Assembly (NCBI GenBank): GCA_006226755.1
Contig: SBGE01000192.1
Coordinates: 1-53,106 of the forward strand
DNA length: 53,106 bases
Direction of reading: 5' to 3'
Source: Deltaproteobacteria bacterium
GTDB taxonomy: Bacteria; Bdellovibrionota; Bacteriovoracia; Bacteriovoracales; Bacteriovoracaceae
The translations under genes and the position numbers were made by a program. A model generated the notes under the pieces. It did not search any database. It saw nothing but the letters and a program-made list of their open reading frames with translations, and was not told where the DNA came from. This document shows positions 1 to 7,913 of this stretch, in pieces. Numbering within the stretch: the stretch's first letter is position 1; each line of letters begins with the position of its first letter.

Positions 1-890
1 GATGAATTAATAATACTTCCTCTTTTTAGTAGAAATGAAAGCCTCCTGACTTCACTTTCTACTTCTTGCACTAAAGATTGATCATCTACCAGTAGAATAG
101 CAGAAGAGTCTGGTCCATGCTCCAGTTGGGCGAGAAGATCAGCTGCGATAAAGGTAGGATTAGCTTTTTTATCTGCTATGATAAGAACTTCGCTTGGGCC
201 AGCATCCATATCAGTATCAGCACCTTTTGAGTTATTACGAACAAACGCCTTTGCTCTATCCACATATTGGTTACCAGGTCCAAAAATCTTTTCTACCGCC
301 GGTATAGATTCTGTACCGAAGCCTAGAGCCGCTATACCTTGAGCACCACCTATGCAATAGGCTTCGTTAATTCCGCATAATTTAAAAGCTGCTAACAAAA
401 TAGGATTTACAGAATCCATAGATTTTGCTGGAGTAATAGCGACGATCTCTTTGACACCTGCTATCCTGGCGGGAATAGCAAGCATTAGAACTGTTGAGAC
501 GAGAGGTGCAGTTCCACCTGGAATATAAAGACCTACCCTCTTAAGTGGCTTCCAACTGGTTCCTAGCTCAACTCCCTGTTGATTAATTGTTTTTTCGTTT
601 TTCGGTAACTGAAGCGAATGGAATTTTTCAATGTTATCCTTTGCCATCATCAAGGCATTTAATTCTTCTCTAGAGAGCTTTTCAACGGCGTCAGAAATGA
701 GCTGTTCATCAATTCGAAACTGACTTCCTTGAAAACAATCATATTTTTTGGCGTACTCACTAACTGCAAGATCTCCCCTTTTGAGCACATCTAAACATAT
801 TTTTTCAACAGACTCAGACACTTCAGCTGAATTTAAGGGACGTCTGCAAAAATCTTGAGTATTACTATTTCTTAAATCAAACTTGTTCAT
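1..890 (-). CDS. hisD: Histidinol dehydrogenase, 3' end truncated by the window start
   Basis: Minus-strand reading from ATG at 890 gives MNKFDLRNSNTQDFCRRPLNSAEVSESVEKICLDVLKRGDLAVSEYAKKYD...KPLKRVGLYIPGGTAPLVSTVLMLAIPARIAGVKEIVAITPAK...GPGNQYVDRAKAFV..., typical HisD. Start codon overlaps the hisG stop (ATGA). Confidence 0.93.
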   Translation of the reverse strand, partial: MNKFDLRNSNTQDFCRRPLNSAEVSESVEKICLDVLKRGDLAVSEYAKKYDCFQGSQFRIDEQLISDAVEKLSREELNALMMAKDNIEKFHSLQLPKNEKTINQQGVELGTSWKPLKRVGLYIPGGTAPLVSTVLMLAIPARIAGVKEIVAITPAKSMDSVNPILLAAFKLCGINEAYCIGGAQGIAALGFGTESIPAVEKIFGPGNQYVDRAKAFVRNNSKGADTDMDAGPSEVLIIADKKANPTFIAADLLAQLEHGPDSSAILLVDDQSLVQEVESEVRRLSFLLKRGSIINS

Positions 891-1759
891 TCTAACACCT
901 TTTCTATGGGTGTGACCAAAATGGAACTTGCACCACTCGCTTTGAGCTTCTCGATAGTTGACCACATATTTTTGGATTCAATAACACCATGAATAGCCAC
1001 CTTTGTGGCATCTGTGGAAAGTTGAATTATTGAAGGTGCCTCCATTCCTGGTACAAGCTCAACAATTTCATCTATTTTAGAAACAGGAGCATTCATCATG
1101 AGGTAACGAGAATTCTTTGCCTTCAAACTGGACTCTATTCTAAGTTTCAATTTACTAACAGATTTATAGATGAATTCATCAACAGGTGTATTTTTTTGGA
1201 AGAGCACAACTTTCGATTCATATAATGTAGTATATTCAATCAAACCGTGTGCTTTGAGTGTTGAACCTGAAGAAACAATGTCGAAAACGCCATCACAGAT
1301 ATCTAAGATGGGCCCAACTTCAATAGAACCTGAAAGCTTAATAATTTTAACTTCGATACCTCTCTGTGCTAGTTCTCGCTCGAGAATTCGAGGATAACTA
1401 GTAGCAATGACTTTACCGTTAATATCATTAAAACTTTTTGGTAATTTATTTTCAGGGAAAGCCAAAGAGATACGACATTGACCATATGGAAGTGTTGTAA
1501 TCACTTTTATATCATCAGTCTCATAGTATTCATCAAGAATGTTTCTTCCAACAATTCCAAGATCGCACTTATTCATCTGTATGTACTTGGGAATATCTTG
1601 ATTCCTAAGATAAATAAGATCTAAGGGTTCATTAGTTGCCGGCGAAATTAACTTTCTAGATGAGAGTTGAAAGTTAAAACCACAATCAGAGAGTAGCTCA
1701 ATTGATTTCTCAGTTAACCTTCCACTTTTTTGTATAGCTATTTTTAATCTTTTTGACAT
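887..1759 (-). CDS. hisG: ATP phosphoribosyltransferase, long form
   Basis: 290 aa ORF starting MSKRLKIAIQKSGRLTEKSIELLSDCGF, with NKCDLGIVGRNILDEY and a C-terminal regulatory-type domain. RBS AAGGAG upstream of ATG. Confidence 0.95.
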   Translation of the reverse strand: MSKRLKIAIQKSGRLTEKSIELLSDCGFNFQLSSRKLISPATNEPLDLIYLRNQDIPKYIQMNKCDLGIVGRNILDEYYETDDIKVITTLPYGQCRISLAFPENKLPKSFNDINGKVIATSYPRILERELAQRGIEVKIIKLSGSIEVGPILDICDGVFDIVSSGSTLKAHGLIEYTTLYESKVVLFQKNTPVDEFIYKSVSKLKLRIESSLKAKNSRYLMMNAPVSKIDEIVELVPGMEAPSIIQLSTDATKVAIHGVIESKNMWSTIEKLKASGASSILVTPIEKVLE

Positions 1760-1776
1760 ATTTACTCCTTCTCTTT

Positions 1777-1802
1777 GTTTTAGCGTGCTAACACGCTAAA
1801 AC
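1777..1802. promoter_or_regulatory. Perfect inverted repeat, candidate operator upstream of hisG
   Basis: gttttagcgtg-ctaa-cacgctaaaac: 11-bp perfect arms, 4-nt centre, 18 bp upstream of the hisG ATG. Confidence 0.7.
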
Positions 1803-1874
1803 GCAAGAAGAATGTAAAAATAAACCACATATGTTAATCAGAGGTTCGCCATCAAAAGTAAGGTACTGTAATTA

Positions 1875-2138
1875 CTAGGGTTTTAAATTAGACAAAGCTA
1901 CTTGATAGCCACTACCAGGGGCACTTAAACAGCGAGCGACTCGGGTGACGGTTGCAGTAGAGACTCCTGTTTTTTCTGATATTTCGCGATAAGACATCCC
2001 CTTATCCAGTAGTTGCACCACATTCCAGCGTTCTTTAAGGGATTCATATTCTTTGGGGGAAAGGAGATCATGAAGAAAATTTTTTAAGTTTTTTTCATCT
2101 TCAAGGGTCAATAATGCTTTCTCAAGGGAATGTTTCAT
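1875..2138 (-). CDS. TrpR-like / YerC-YecD family DNA-binding protein
   Basis: 87 aa; LSPKEYESLKERWNVVQLLDKGMSYREISEKTGVSTATVTRVARCL helix-turn-helix typical of the YerC/TrpR family. Confidence 0.9.
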   Translation of the reverse strand: MKHSLEKALLTLEDEKNLKNFLHDLLSPKEYESLKERWNVVQLLDKGMSYREISEKTGVSTATVTRVARCLSAPGSGYQVALSNLKP

Positions 2139-2142
2139 AAAA

Positions 2143-2162
2143 ATAGTCTATCAGTAGACTAA
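2143..2162. promoter_or_regulatory. Inverted repeat immediately upstream of the TrpR-like gene
   Basis: tagtcta-tcag-tagacta, 7-bp perfect arms, ending about 5 nt from the ATG at 2138. Confidence 0.6.
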
Positions 2163-2340
2163 TTTATGAACAAGTACCTAAGTCTTGTTATAACGAACAA
2201 CTTGTATTTCAACATCCAACAGGCAATCCTCTTCAAATTCTAGACACTCTTCTAGCTTCCTGTTTTTACACGAACTATTACTGATAATATTATCCTGGCA
2301 ACATTTCTCGAGTGTTAATATATCAATGCCTGGAGGAAAC

Positions 2341-2526
2341 ATGTTTAAATTTTTAAAATCTGATCCAATTAAAAAACTTGAAAAAGAATATTCAAGACTA
2401 ATGGAGCAAGCGGTAGAGGCCCAACGAAATGGAAACATTGAGCTCTACAGCAAATTGAGTTTTGAATCAGAAGAAATTTTGAAAAAGATTGATTTACACA
2501 TTAAGGACAAGAATGAAACCACTTAA
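2341..2526 (+). CDS. Small conserved protein, DUF6435-like
   Basis: MFKFLKSDPIKKLEKEYSRLMEQAVEAQRNGNIELYSKLSFESEEILKKI; likely start is the internal ATG at 2341 rather than the ORF-track start at 2326. Confidence 0.75.
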   Translation: MFKFLKSDPIKKLEKEYSRLMEQAVEAQRNGNIELYSKLSFESEEILKKIDLHIKDKNETT

Positions 2527-2893
2527 AGTATTTTACGATGGAGCATGTGTCTTATGCTACAACGAAATCAATCATTATAAGCAAAAAGATGAATTAGATC
2601 TTTTGGAATTAATCGACATCTCTGCTGAAGATTTCAGAGCTGATTACTATGGACTCGATACGGAAAAAATCAATCTACACATGCACGTTATCGATTCCGA
2701 TGGGAAAATATTCACTGGTATAGATTCATTCATTGAAATTTGGAAGAGAATCCCCCCCTATAATCGACTTGTTCCTTTCTTTAAAAATTGCCTTCTTCGA
2801 ACTGGGTTAGATGTAGGCTACGAAGTTTTTGCTAAGTACATACGCCCACGACTGCCTAAAAGGGACTGTAAAAAAGGAGTTTGCACTGCATGA
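2513..2893 (+). CDS. DCC-family thiol-disulfide oxidoreductase (DUF393)
   Basis: MKPLKVFYDGACVLCYNEINHY contains the YDGxCxxC motif; start at 2513 overlaps the end of the previous gene. Confidence 0.88.
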   Translation: MKPLKVFYDGACVLCYNEINHYKQKDELDLLELIDISAEDFRADYYGLDTEKINLHMHVIDSDGKIFTGIDSFIEIWKRIPPYNRLVPFFKNCLLRTGLDVGYEVFAKYIRPRLPKRDCKKGVCTA

Positions 2894-3615
2894 GTCTAAG
2901 TCACATAAACCGAGTATTAATTCTTGGAGATGGTGGGATTGGATATGCTCTAGCTGAAGAGATTAAGTCAAGAAACCCTAAGGCCCAAATACATATTTCC
3001 TCGAGAAGGATAAAGAAAAGCTCTTCTAAATTTAATTTACATTTTTTAGACCCATTGAAGGAGTCTTCATGGCAAAAATTTATTTTGGAATTGCGAGAGC
3101 AAACTACGACTCTTGACCTGGTTATTTCGACCTACGGTGTCTTACATAATCTTGAGGGCATTAAGCCTGAAAAGTCCCTACGAGAGATGGACATTGATAA
3201 AATGATCGAAGTATTTTCCATAAATGCTTTCACTGCTCCACTTGTAGCTAAAAATCTAGAGCCTTTTCTTAATTCTAGTAAAGAATCTCATCTCATTTTT
3301 TTGTCTGCGAAGGTAGGTAGCTTGCAGGATAACAGAATGGGAGGCTGGTATAGTTATAGGGCGTCGAAAGCCGCTCTAAACATGTTTATGAAGAATATCT
3401 CCATAGAATTTTCTAGAAAGAATCTTAAAACTAAGGTTTTTTCAATACATCCTGGAACAACAGTGACCAAACTTTCCGAACCATTCCTAAAGAGCTCTAA
3501 TCTCAAAATTTGGTCATCTGAAGAAACCGCAAAGCATATTTTAAACACAATCTATTCTACAAACTCAAGTACAGGTAGTTTTCTTAACTGGAACGGAGAA
3601 ATTCTTCCTTGGTAA
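2890..3615 (+). CDS. SDR-family oxidoreductase
   Basis: VLILGDGGIGYALAEEI nucleotide-binding motif and YSYRASKAALNMF active site; ATGA overlap with the DCC gene. Confidence 0.85.
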   Translation: MSLSHINRVLILGDGGIGYALAEEIKSRNPKAQIHISSRRIKKSSSKFNLHFLDPLKESSWQKFILELREQTTTLDLVISTYGVLHNLEGIKPEKSLREMDIDKMIEVFSINAFTAPLVAKNLEPFLNSSKESHLIFLSAKVGSLQDNRMGGWYSYRASKAALNMFMKNISIEFSRKNLKTKVFSIHPGTTVTKLSEPFLKSSNLKIWSSEETAKHILNTIYSTNSSTGSFLNWNGEILPW

Positions 3616-3660
3616 TCTAGCGACCATTATTCGACAATGCTAACAATTAAACTTTGATAA

Positions 3661-4584
3661 TTAATTGATTAGCTTGATTCCCTTGTTCGGCCCTTTAAGA
3701 ATCTCGATTTTCTTATCCTTAAAAAGCATTCCAATAGCAGATTTGAAGGTATTTTTGCTCATAGAAAGAGCCCGTTTAATTTCTTCTGGTGAACTTTTAT
3801 CATGCAGGTCACATTGCCCACCACTGTCTTTCAAATATTGAAGAACTTTTTCTTTAGAATCCTCAAGGTTTTGGACTCCATGGGCCTGAAGAGCGACATC
3901 GACAAGACCATCTGTTCGTATCTTCTTCACAATCCCTTCATATGGTCTATTCAAAAGAATCTCTTGGAAGATCTCATTGTTGTAGATCATTCCAACAAAT
4001 CTCTTATTGATAACAACTTTGTACCCTAGATCAGTGATCTTCACTGGTACAACTGTTACTTTGTCTTTTTCTTCAAAATCAAAAACCGAACTTTCAATAT
4101 ATTTGCCGAGTTTGGTTGTTCCATAGACTCGATCTGTCCCTTCTTCAAGACAGACTCTGACCAGATAACGTTCGTGTTTTTTGACTTTTACTTTCTGTTC
4201 ATTACCAGGAACCAAAAGATCTTTATCTATTCCCCAATCAAAGAAAGCACCAAATTCTTCTACTGCAACGACACGCATATCTGCGTACTCTCCAACTTGA
4301 GCAAAGGGAGTCTCTGTCGTCGCGATTAATTTATCTTTAGTATCCACATAAACGAAAACCGTGATTTCCTGCCCTCTTCTAACCTTCAAATGGGTCAATG
4401 ATGGAGGCAAAAAGACTTCCTCTTCTTCATCATAATCGTCGATATCGACATCCGTAGAAACTAAATAGAAACCATGTTTGGTTTCTCTGGCGACGATCAT
4501 TCTATTTATTTTGCCTATTTCAATCACATTATTTCCGTTTTTGAAGATGAAGATGACTTGTACCTCAATGACGCTACAATTCAT
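3661..4584 (-). CDS. cvfB: CvfB/YitL-family S1-domain RNA-binding protein
   Basis: Repeated S1-like segments (GEYADMRVVAVEEFGAFFDWGIDKDLLVP; RPYEGIVKKIRTDGLVDVALQ) and C-terminal winged-helix FKSAIGMLFKDKKIEI. True start may be internal, at MIVARETKHGFY. Confidence 0.85.
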   Translation of the reverse strand: MNCSVIEVQVIFIFKNGNNVIEIGKINRMIVARETKHGFYLVSTDVDIDDYDEEEEVFLPPSLTHLKVRRGQEITVFVYVDTKDKLIATTETPFAQVGEYADMRVVAVEEFGAFFDWGIDKDLLVPGNEQKVKVKKHERYLVRVCLEEGTDRVYGTTKLGKYIESSVFDFEEKDKVTVVPVKITDLGYKVVINKRFVGMIYNNEIFQEILLNRPYEGIVKKIRTDGLVDVALQAHGVQNLEDSKEKVLQYLKDSGGQCDLHDKSSPEEIKRALSMSKNTFKSAIGMLFKDKKIEILKGPNKGIKLIN

Positions 4585-4628
4585 AGAGATCGACTGTATA
4601 AATGTATGGGGGCTTATTAAGATTTAAA

Positions 4629-4713
4629 TGGTGCTCGGGACTGGACTTGAACCAGCACGTCTTGCGACACACGCCCCTCAAGCGTGCGTGTCTACCAATT
4701 CCACCACCCGAGC
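4629..4713 (-). tRNA. tRNA-Leu (anticodon GAG)
   Basis: Minus strand GCTCGGGTGGTGGAATTGGTAGACACGCACGCTTGAGGGGCGTGTGTCGCAAGACGTGCTGGTTCAAGTCCAGTCCCGAGCACCA: acceptor stem, long variable arm, TTCAAGT, encoded CCA. Confidence 0.95.
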
Positions 4714-4810
4714 ACGGATTGAAGAAAAGTCTTCAGTAGGCCATGAATATTACTGACCTATCCTCAATTTGTGAAGTGATTTTCTAGCTAAAATTTAAGA
4801 GAATTATGAC

Positions 4811-5143
4811 TTAGCGTTTCTTAGGAAGATACAGCTCAATCTCATCGAGAAGATACTTCATTCGCATAGAGGTCTCTTCTAGAAGGTTCATCTGATCTCT
4901 CAGAAGCTCATTTTGATGCTGGTTTTTCTTGAGTATATCCTCGACCATCAAGGCCTCGGCCTGCATAGCATTTTCGTAGATATCATCATCGTCTTCAAAG
5001 TCTTCATCTTGGAAATGGGAAAATTCTAAAAGCAGTTCCTCTAGTGGATCTTCAATACTCAATTCTTCGACGGGAAAGTTCTTGCTGGCAGGAAACATCA
5101 CTAGCAGGTTGTCGTCAGTCAATTTTTGTTTTTCTTTATTCAC
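4811..5143 (-). CDS. Hypothetical acidic coiled-coil protein
   Basis: 110 aa ORF with helical, heptad-like C-terminus; no family recognised. Confidence 0.6.
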   Translation of the reverse strand: MNKEKQKLTDDNLLVMFPASKNFPVEELSIEDPLEELLLEFSHFQDEDFEDDDDIYENAMQAEALMVEDILKKNQHQNELLRDQMNLLEETSMRMKYLLDEIELYLPKKR

Positions 5144-5356
5144 CGAAATTCCAAGTTGTTAAAATCATGGACACCATGTCCTTGTACAATCTATTTGCAC
5201 TCTTTATGCCAACTAACCTACCTAAAAATCCTCGTAAATTCAAAAGCTTATATGTAGTTCTTACATACCCCTCTGACAGGAATCCATCTGGCCGTAAAAA
5301 AATTGGGCAATATTTCCCTCCTAAAACCGGAGACTTGGACTTGATAAAATGAGTTT

Positions 5357-5581
5357 ATGAGCGAAAAAGTGAATTGCCTCAAATGTAAGTACTATCACAA
5401 TACCTGGGACCCCAAGGCCCCACGTGGGTGCTCGCTGTTTCGCTTCAAAGGCCCACAATTCCCTTCTCTGGCAGTTAAAAGAGAGACTGGAGATGAATGT
5501 AAGGGATTCGTGCCAAACGGCAGAGAGGCAAAAAAACAGGCCAAGGACAAGCTAGATTTGAACCGAGACGACCTCTGGTAA
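5357..5581 (+). CDS. Small cysteine-containing conserved protein, putative metal-binding
   Basis: MSEKVNCLKCKYYHNTWDPKAPRGCSLFRFKGPQFPSLAVKRETGDECKGF; CxxC...C...C spacing. Confidence 0.75.
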   Translation: MSEKVNCLKCKYYHNTWDPKAPRGCSLFRFKGPQFPSLAVKRETGDECKGFVPNGREAKKQAKDKLDLNRDDLW

Positions 5582-6721
5582 ATCAAGACCTCTTTCATAA
5601 TAAGTAGCTCCACCTCTTTCAATCATCCCCCCACCCAGACAAATACTGTCTTTATAAAAGACAACAGATTGTCTCAAAGTGACGGCCCTTTGAGGTTCGT
5701 CAAATACGACATGGGCGATACCATTTTCGATGGATTGAATAGTGCAGTCCTGGTCTTTTTGACGGTAGCGAATTTTGGCCTTGCATCTAAAGGGGGTTTT
5801 AAAAGGGACTACTTCTTCCACCCAAGATAGCTCATTGGCCCAAAGTTCATCTCTATATAGAGCTGGATGTTTCTCACCTCGCTCAACATAAACAGTATTG
5901 GTTTCCACATCTTTATCAACTACAAACCACGGCTCTCCTGGTCCACCCAGACCTAAACCTTTCCGTTGGCCGATGGTATAAAAAGAAACACCAGAATGTT
6001 CACCAACAACCTCGCCATTCAAAAGCTTAAATGGTCCATTTTCAAATGTGATGTAATTTGAGAGGAAGTTTTTGAAATTTCTCTCCCCGATAAAGCAGAT
6101 TCCGGTGGAGTCTTTTTTATTTTTGGTAGAGAGGTCATATTTTTCGGCCAGTCGTCTGACTTCCGCCTTAGGAAGATGTCCAATTGGAAAGAGCACTTTC
6201 TTTAAAATTTCACTTTTGTTGGTATAGAGAAAATAGGTTTGATCTTTACCGGGATCATTTCCTTTGACCAATTGATGGACACCATTCAAAAGCATATTCT
6301 GACAATAGTGACCTGTGGCCAGGTAATCTGCTCCAAGCTCCAATGCCTTATCCATGAAAACTTTGAATTTAATCTCTCTATTGCACAGAATATCTGGATT
6401 TGGAGTGTGTCCGGCCTTATATTCTTCAACAAAATGTTTGAAGACGTTTTCACGATATTCCTCAACAAACTCTACTGAATAATAAGGAATATCGAGTTTC
6501 TCACAAACCTTGACCACATCTTCATATTCTTTGGAGGCCTGACAAACGCCATTTTCATCTGTTTCTTCCCAGTTCTTCATGAACATGCCGATGACGTTGT
6601 AACCTTGTTCTTTGAGAACTGCTGCAGTGACAGAGGAATCCACCCCACCAGACATGCCGACGATGACAGTGGCCCCGACTTCTGGGGCAAAGGGAATAAG
6701 TGAATCCGACCATTTACTCAT
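5552..6721 (-). CDS. mnmA: tRNA-specific 2-thiouridylase MnmA
   Basis: VIVGMSGGVDSSVTAAVL PP-loop, NPDILCNREIKF and STGICFIGERNF catalytic cysteine motifs. Confidence 0.96.
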   Translation of the reverse strand: MSKWSDSLIPFAPEVGATVIVGMSGGVDSSVTAAVLKEQGYNVIGMFMKNWEETDENGVCQASKEYEDVVKVCEKLDIPYYSVEFVEEYRENVFKHFVEEYKAGHTPNPDILCNREIKFKVFMDKALELGADYLATGHYCQNMLLNGVHQLVKGNDPGKDQTYFLYTNKSEILKKVLFPIGHLPKAEVRRLAEKYDLSTKNKKDSTGICFIGERNFKNFLSNYITFENGPFKLLNGEVVGEHSGVSFYTIGQRKGLGLGGPGEPWFVVDKDVETNTVYVERGEKHPALYRDELWANELSWVEEVVPFKTPFRCKAKIRYRQKDQDCTIQSIENGIAHVVFDEPQRAVTLRQSVVFYKDSICLGGGMIERGGATYYERGLDLPEVVSVQI

Positions 6722-6767
6722 GGCCTTGATATAGCAAGAAATCCTTTATGGGACAAGCGGACAGGTC

Positions 6768-7913
6768 TTATCTTATCAGGTCGTAATTCCAGCCCAAGAC
6801 ACCGCTCGTAAGCGATCTAAATGCGTAATAAAAGCTCTTCTGATTAACGGTTTCAGCAAAATCATTGGAAGTGTGATGTTTTTCCGAATTATAGTCATTT
6901 TCAAGGTCTTGAGTAAAGGCCACAGCTGTAAGACCTTTTCTCCAAAAATTAGAGTGATCAGAATTGTCATAACTATTGGCCATAATCTCCCATCTCATGG
7001 CCGAACCACCTTGCTTGCCACCTTGGATAATGGTCTCAGCGATTTTTTTATCTTTGGCATGTCCAATGTCATTCGTTTTTCGAATATAGGCCTTGTAATT
7101 TCGAAGCTTCTTTGTCTTATCAAACAACTTAGTATCGTTTCCAAGCATCTCAACATTGAGGTAGGCCGCCATATTTTTCTTGAGATCGGCCTGGTTTTTT
7201 TCGACATAGGCCCGGCTTCCGAGGAAGGCCAATTCTTGAAAATCAAAGAAGATGATTCTAACGGTTTTGGCCAAATTCAACTCACTGAGAATTTCAATCA
7301 TCGACAGAAGCGTTGCCACTCCAGTTCCATTATCATCGGCACCAGGCATGTCGGCACGCGGATCAACTTGGAAGGTTTTAGAGTTGTAAACAATCGTATC
7401 GTAATGAGCTCCTAGGACAATCACTTCATCAGGAGTAAGAAGCCCTTTCTTTTCCCAAATAATATTTTTACCTTTAAGACCTTTGAAACTTTTCAAAGTC
7501 GTGAGTACAGAATCAGTGAAGCCTTTCCATTTTTTATATTCAGGAGAATTTGCCTGATAGCGTGAAGCGATTTTGGTTTGAAAATCGTTATTGTAGAACT
7601 CAATGGCATAATCAATATCAGGATCAAACTCTTCAACAGTCAGGACCGACTCTCCAGAAGTGTCCATTTGTTTGATTTTTGAAACTATCCAATCAGCACT
7701 TTTCTTGTGTCCATCAGTTCCTGGAAGTCTTGAAGGACGACAACAAGAAACAAAATCACGCAGGTTTTTCATCACCTTCTTCTGATTGTATCTGGAGACA
7801 ATATTTGAAATAGTACTCATCGACTTTGGAGTCTTTTCATATTTTTTGACTACAAAGGCATTGGCACATGGATTGAACAATATAAAACTAAAAATGAAAA
7901 TCAGGAAGCGCAT
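6768..7913 (-). CDS. Secreted M28-family zinc peptidase
   Basis: VIVLGAHYDTI, MPGADDNGTGVATLLSMIEI, FFDFQELAFLGSRAYVE, NSDHSNFWRKG. Start at MRFLIFIFSFILFNPCANA (signal peptide) is more plausible than the 8033 ORF start. Confidence 0.88.
   Translation of the reverse strand: MRFLIFIFSFILFNPCANAFVVKKYEKTPKSMSTISNIVSRYNQKKVMKNLRDFVSCCRPSRLPGTDGHKKSADWIVSKIKQMDTSGESVLTVEEFDPDIDYAIEFYNNDFQTKIASRYQANSPEYKKWKGFTDSVLTTLKSFKGLKGKNIIWEKKGLLTPDEVIVLGAHYDTIVYNSKTFQVDPRADMPGADDNGTGVATLLSMIEILSELNLAKTVRIIFFDFQELAFLGSRAYVEKNQADLKKNMAAYLNVEMLGNDTKLFDKTKKLRNYKAYIRKTNDIGHAKDKKIAETIIQGGKQGGSAMRWEIMANSYDNSDHSNFWRKGLTAVAFTQDLENDYNSEKHHTSNDFAETVNQKSFYYAFRSLTSGVLGWNYDLIR

Noticed and set aside
2178-2438. 86-aa minus-strand ORF
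   Set aside because: Overlaps the start of the DUF6435-like gene in antisense; less plausible than the conserved small protein.
5044-5352. 102-aa plus-strand ORF
   Set aside because: Partly antisense to the coiled-coil ORF, no conserved motif recognised.
6873-7415. 180-aa plus-strand ORF
   Set aside because: Fully antisense to the well-supported M28 peptidase gene; no recognisable family.
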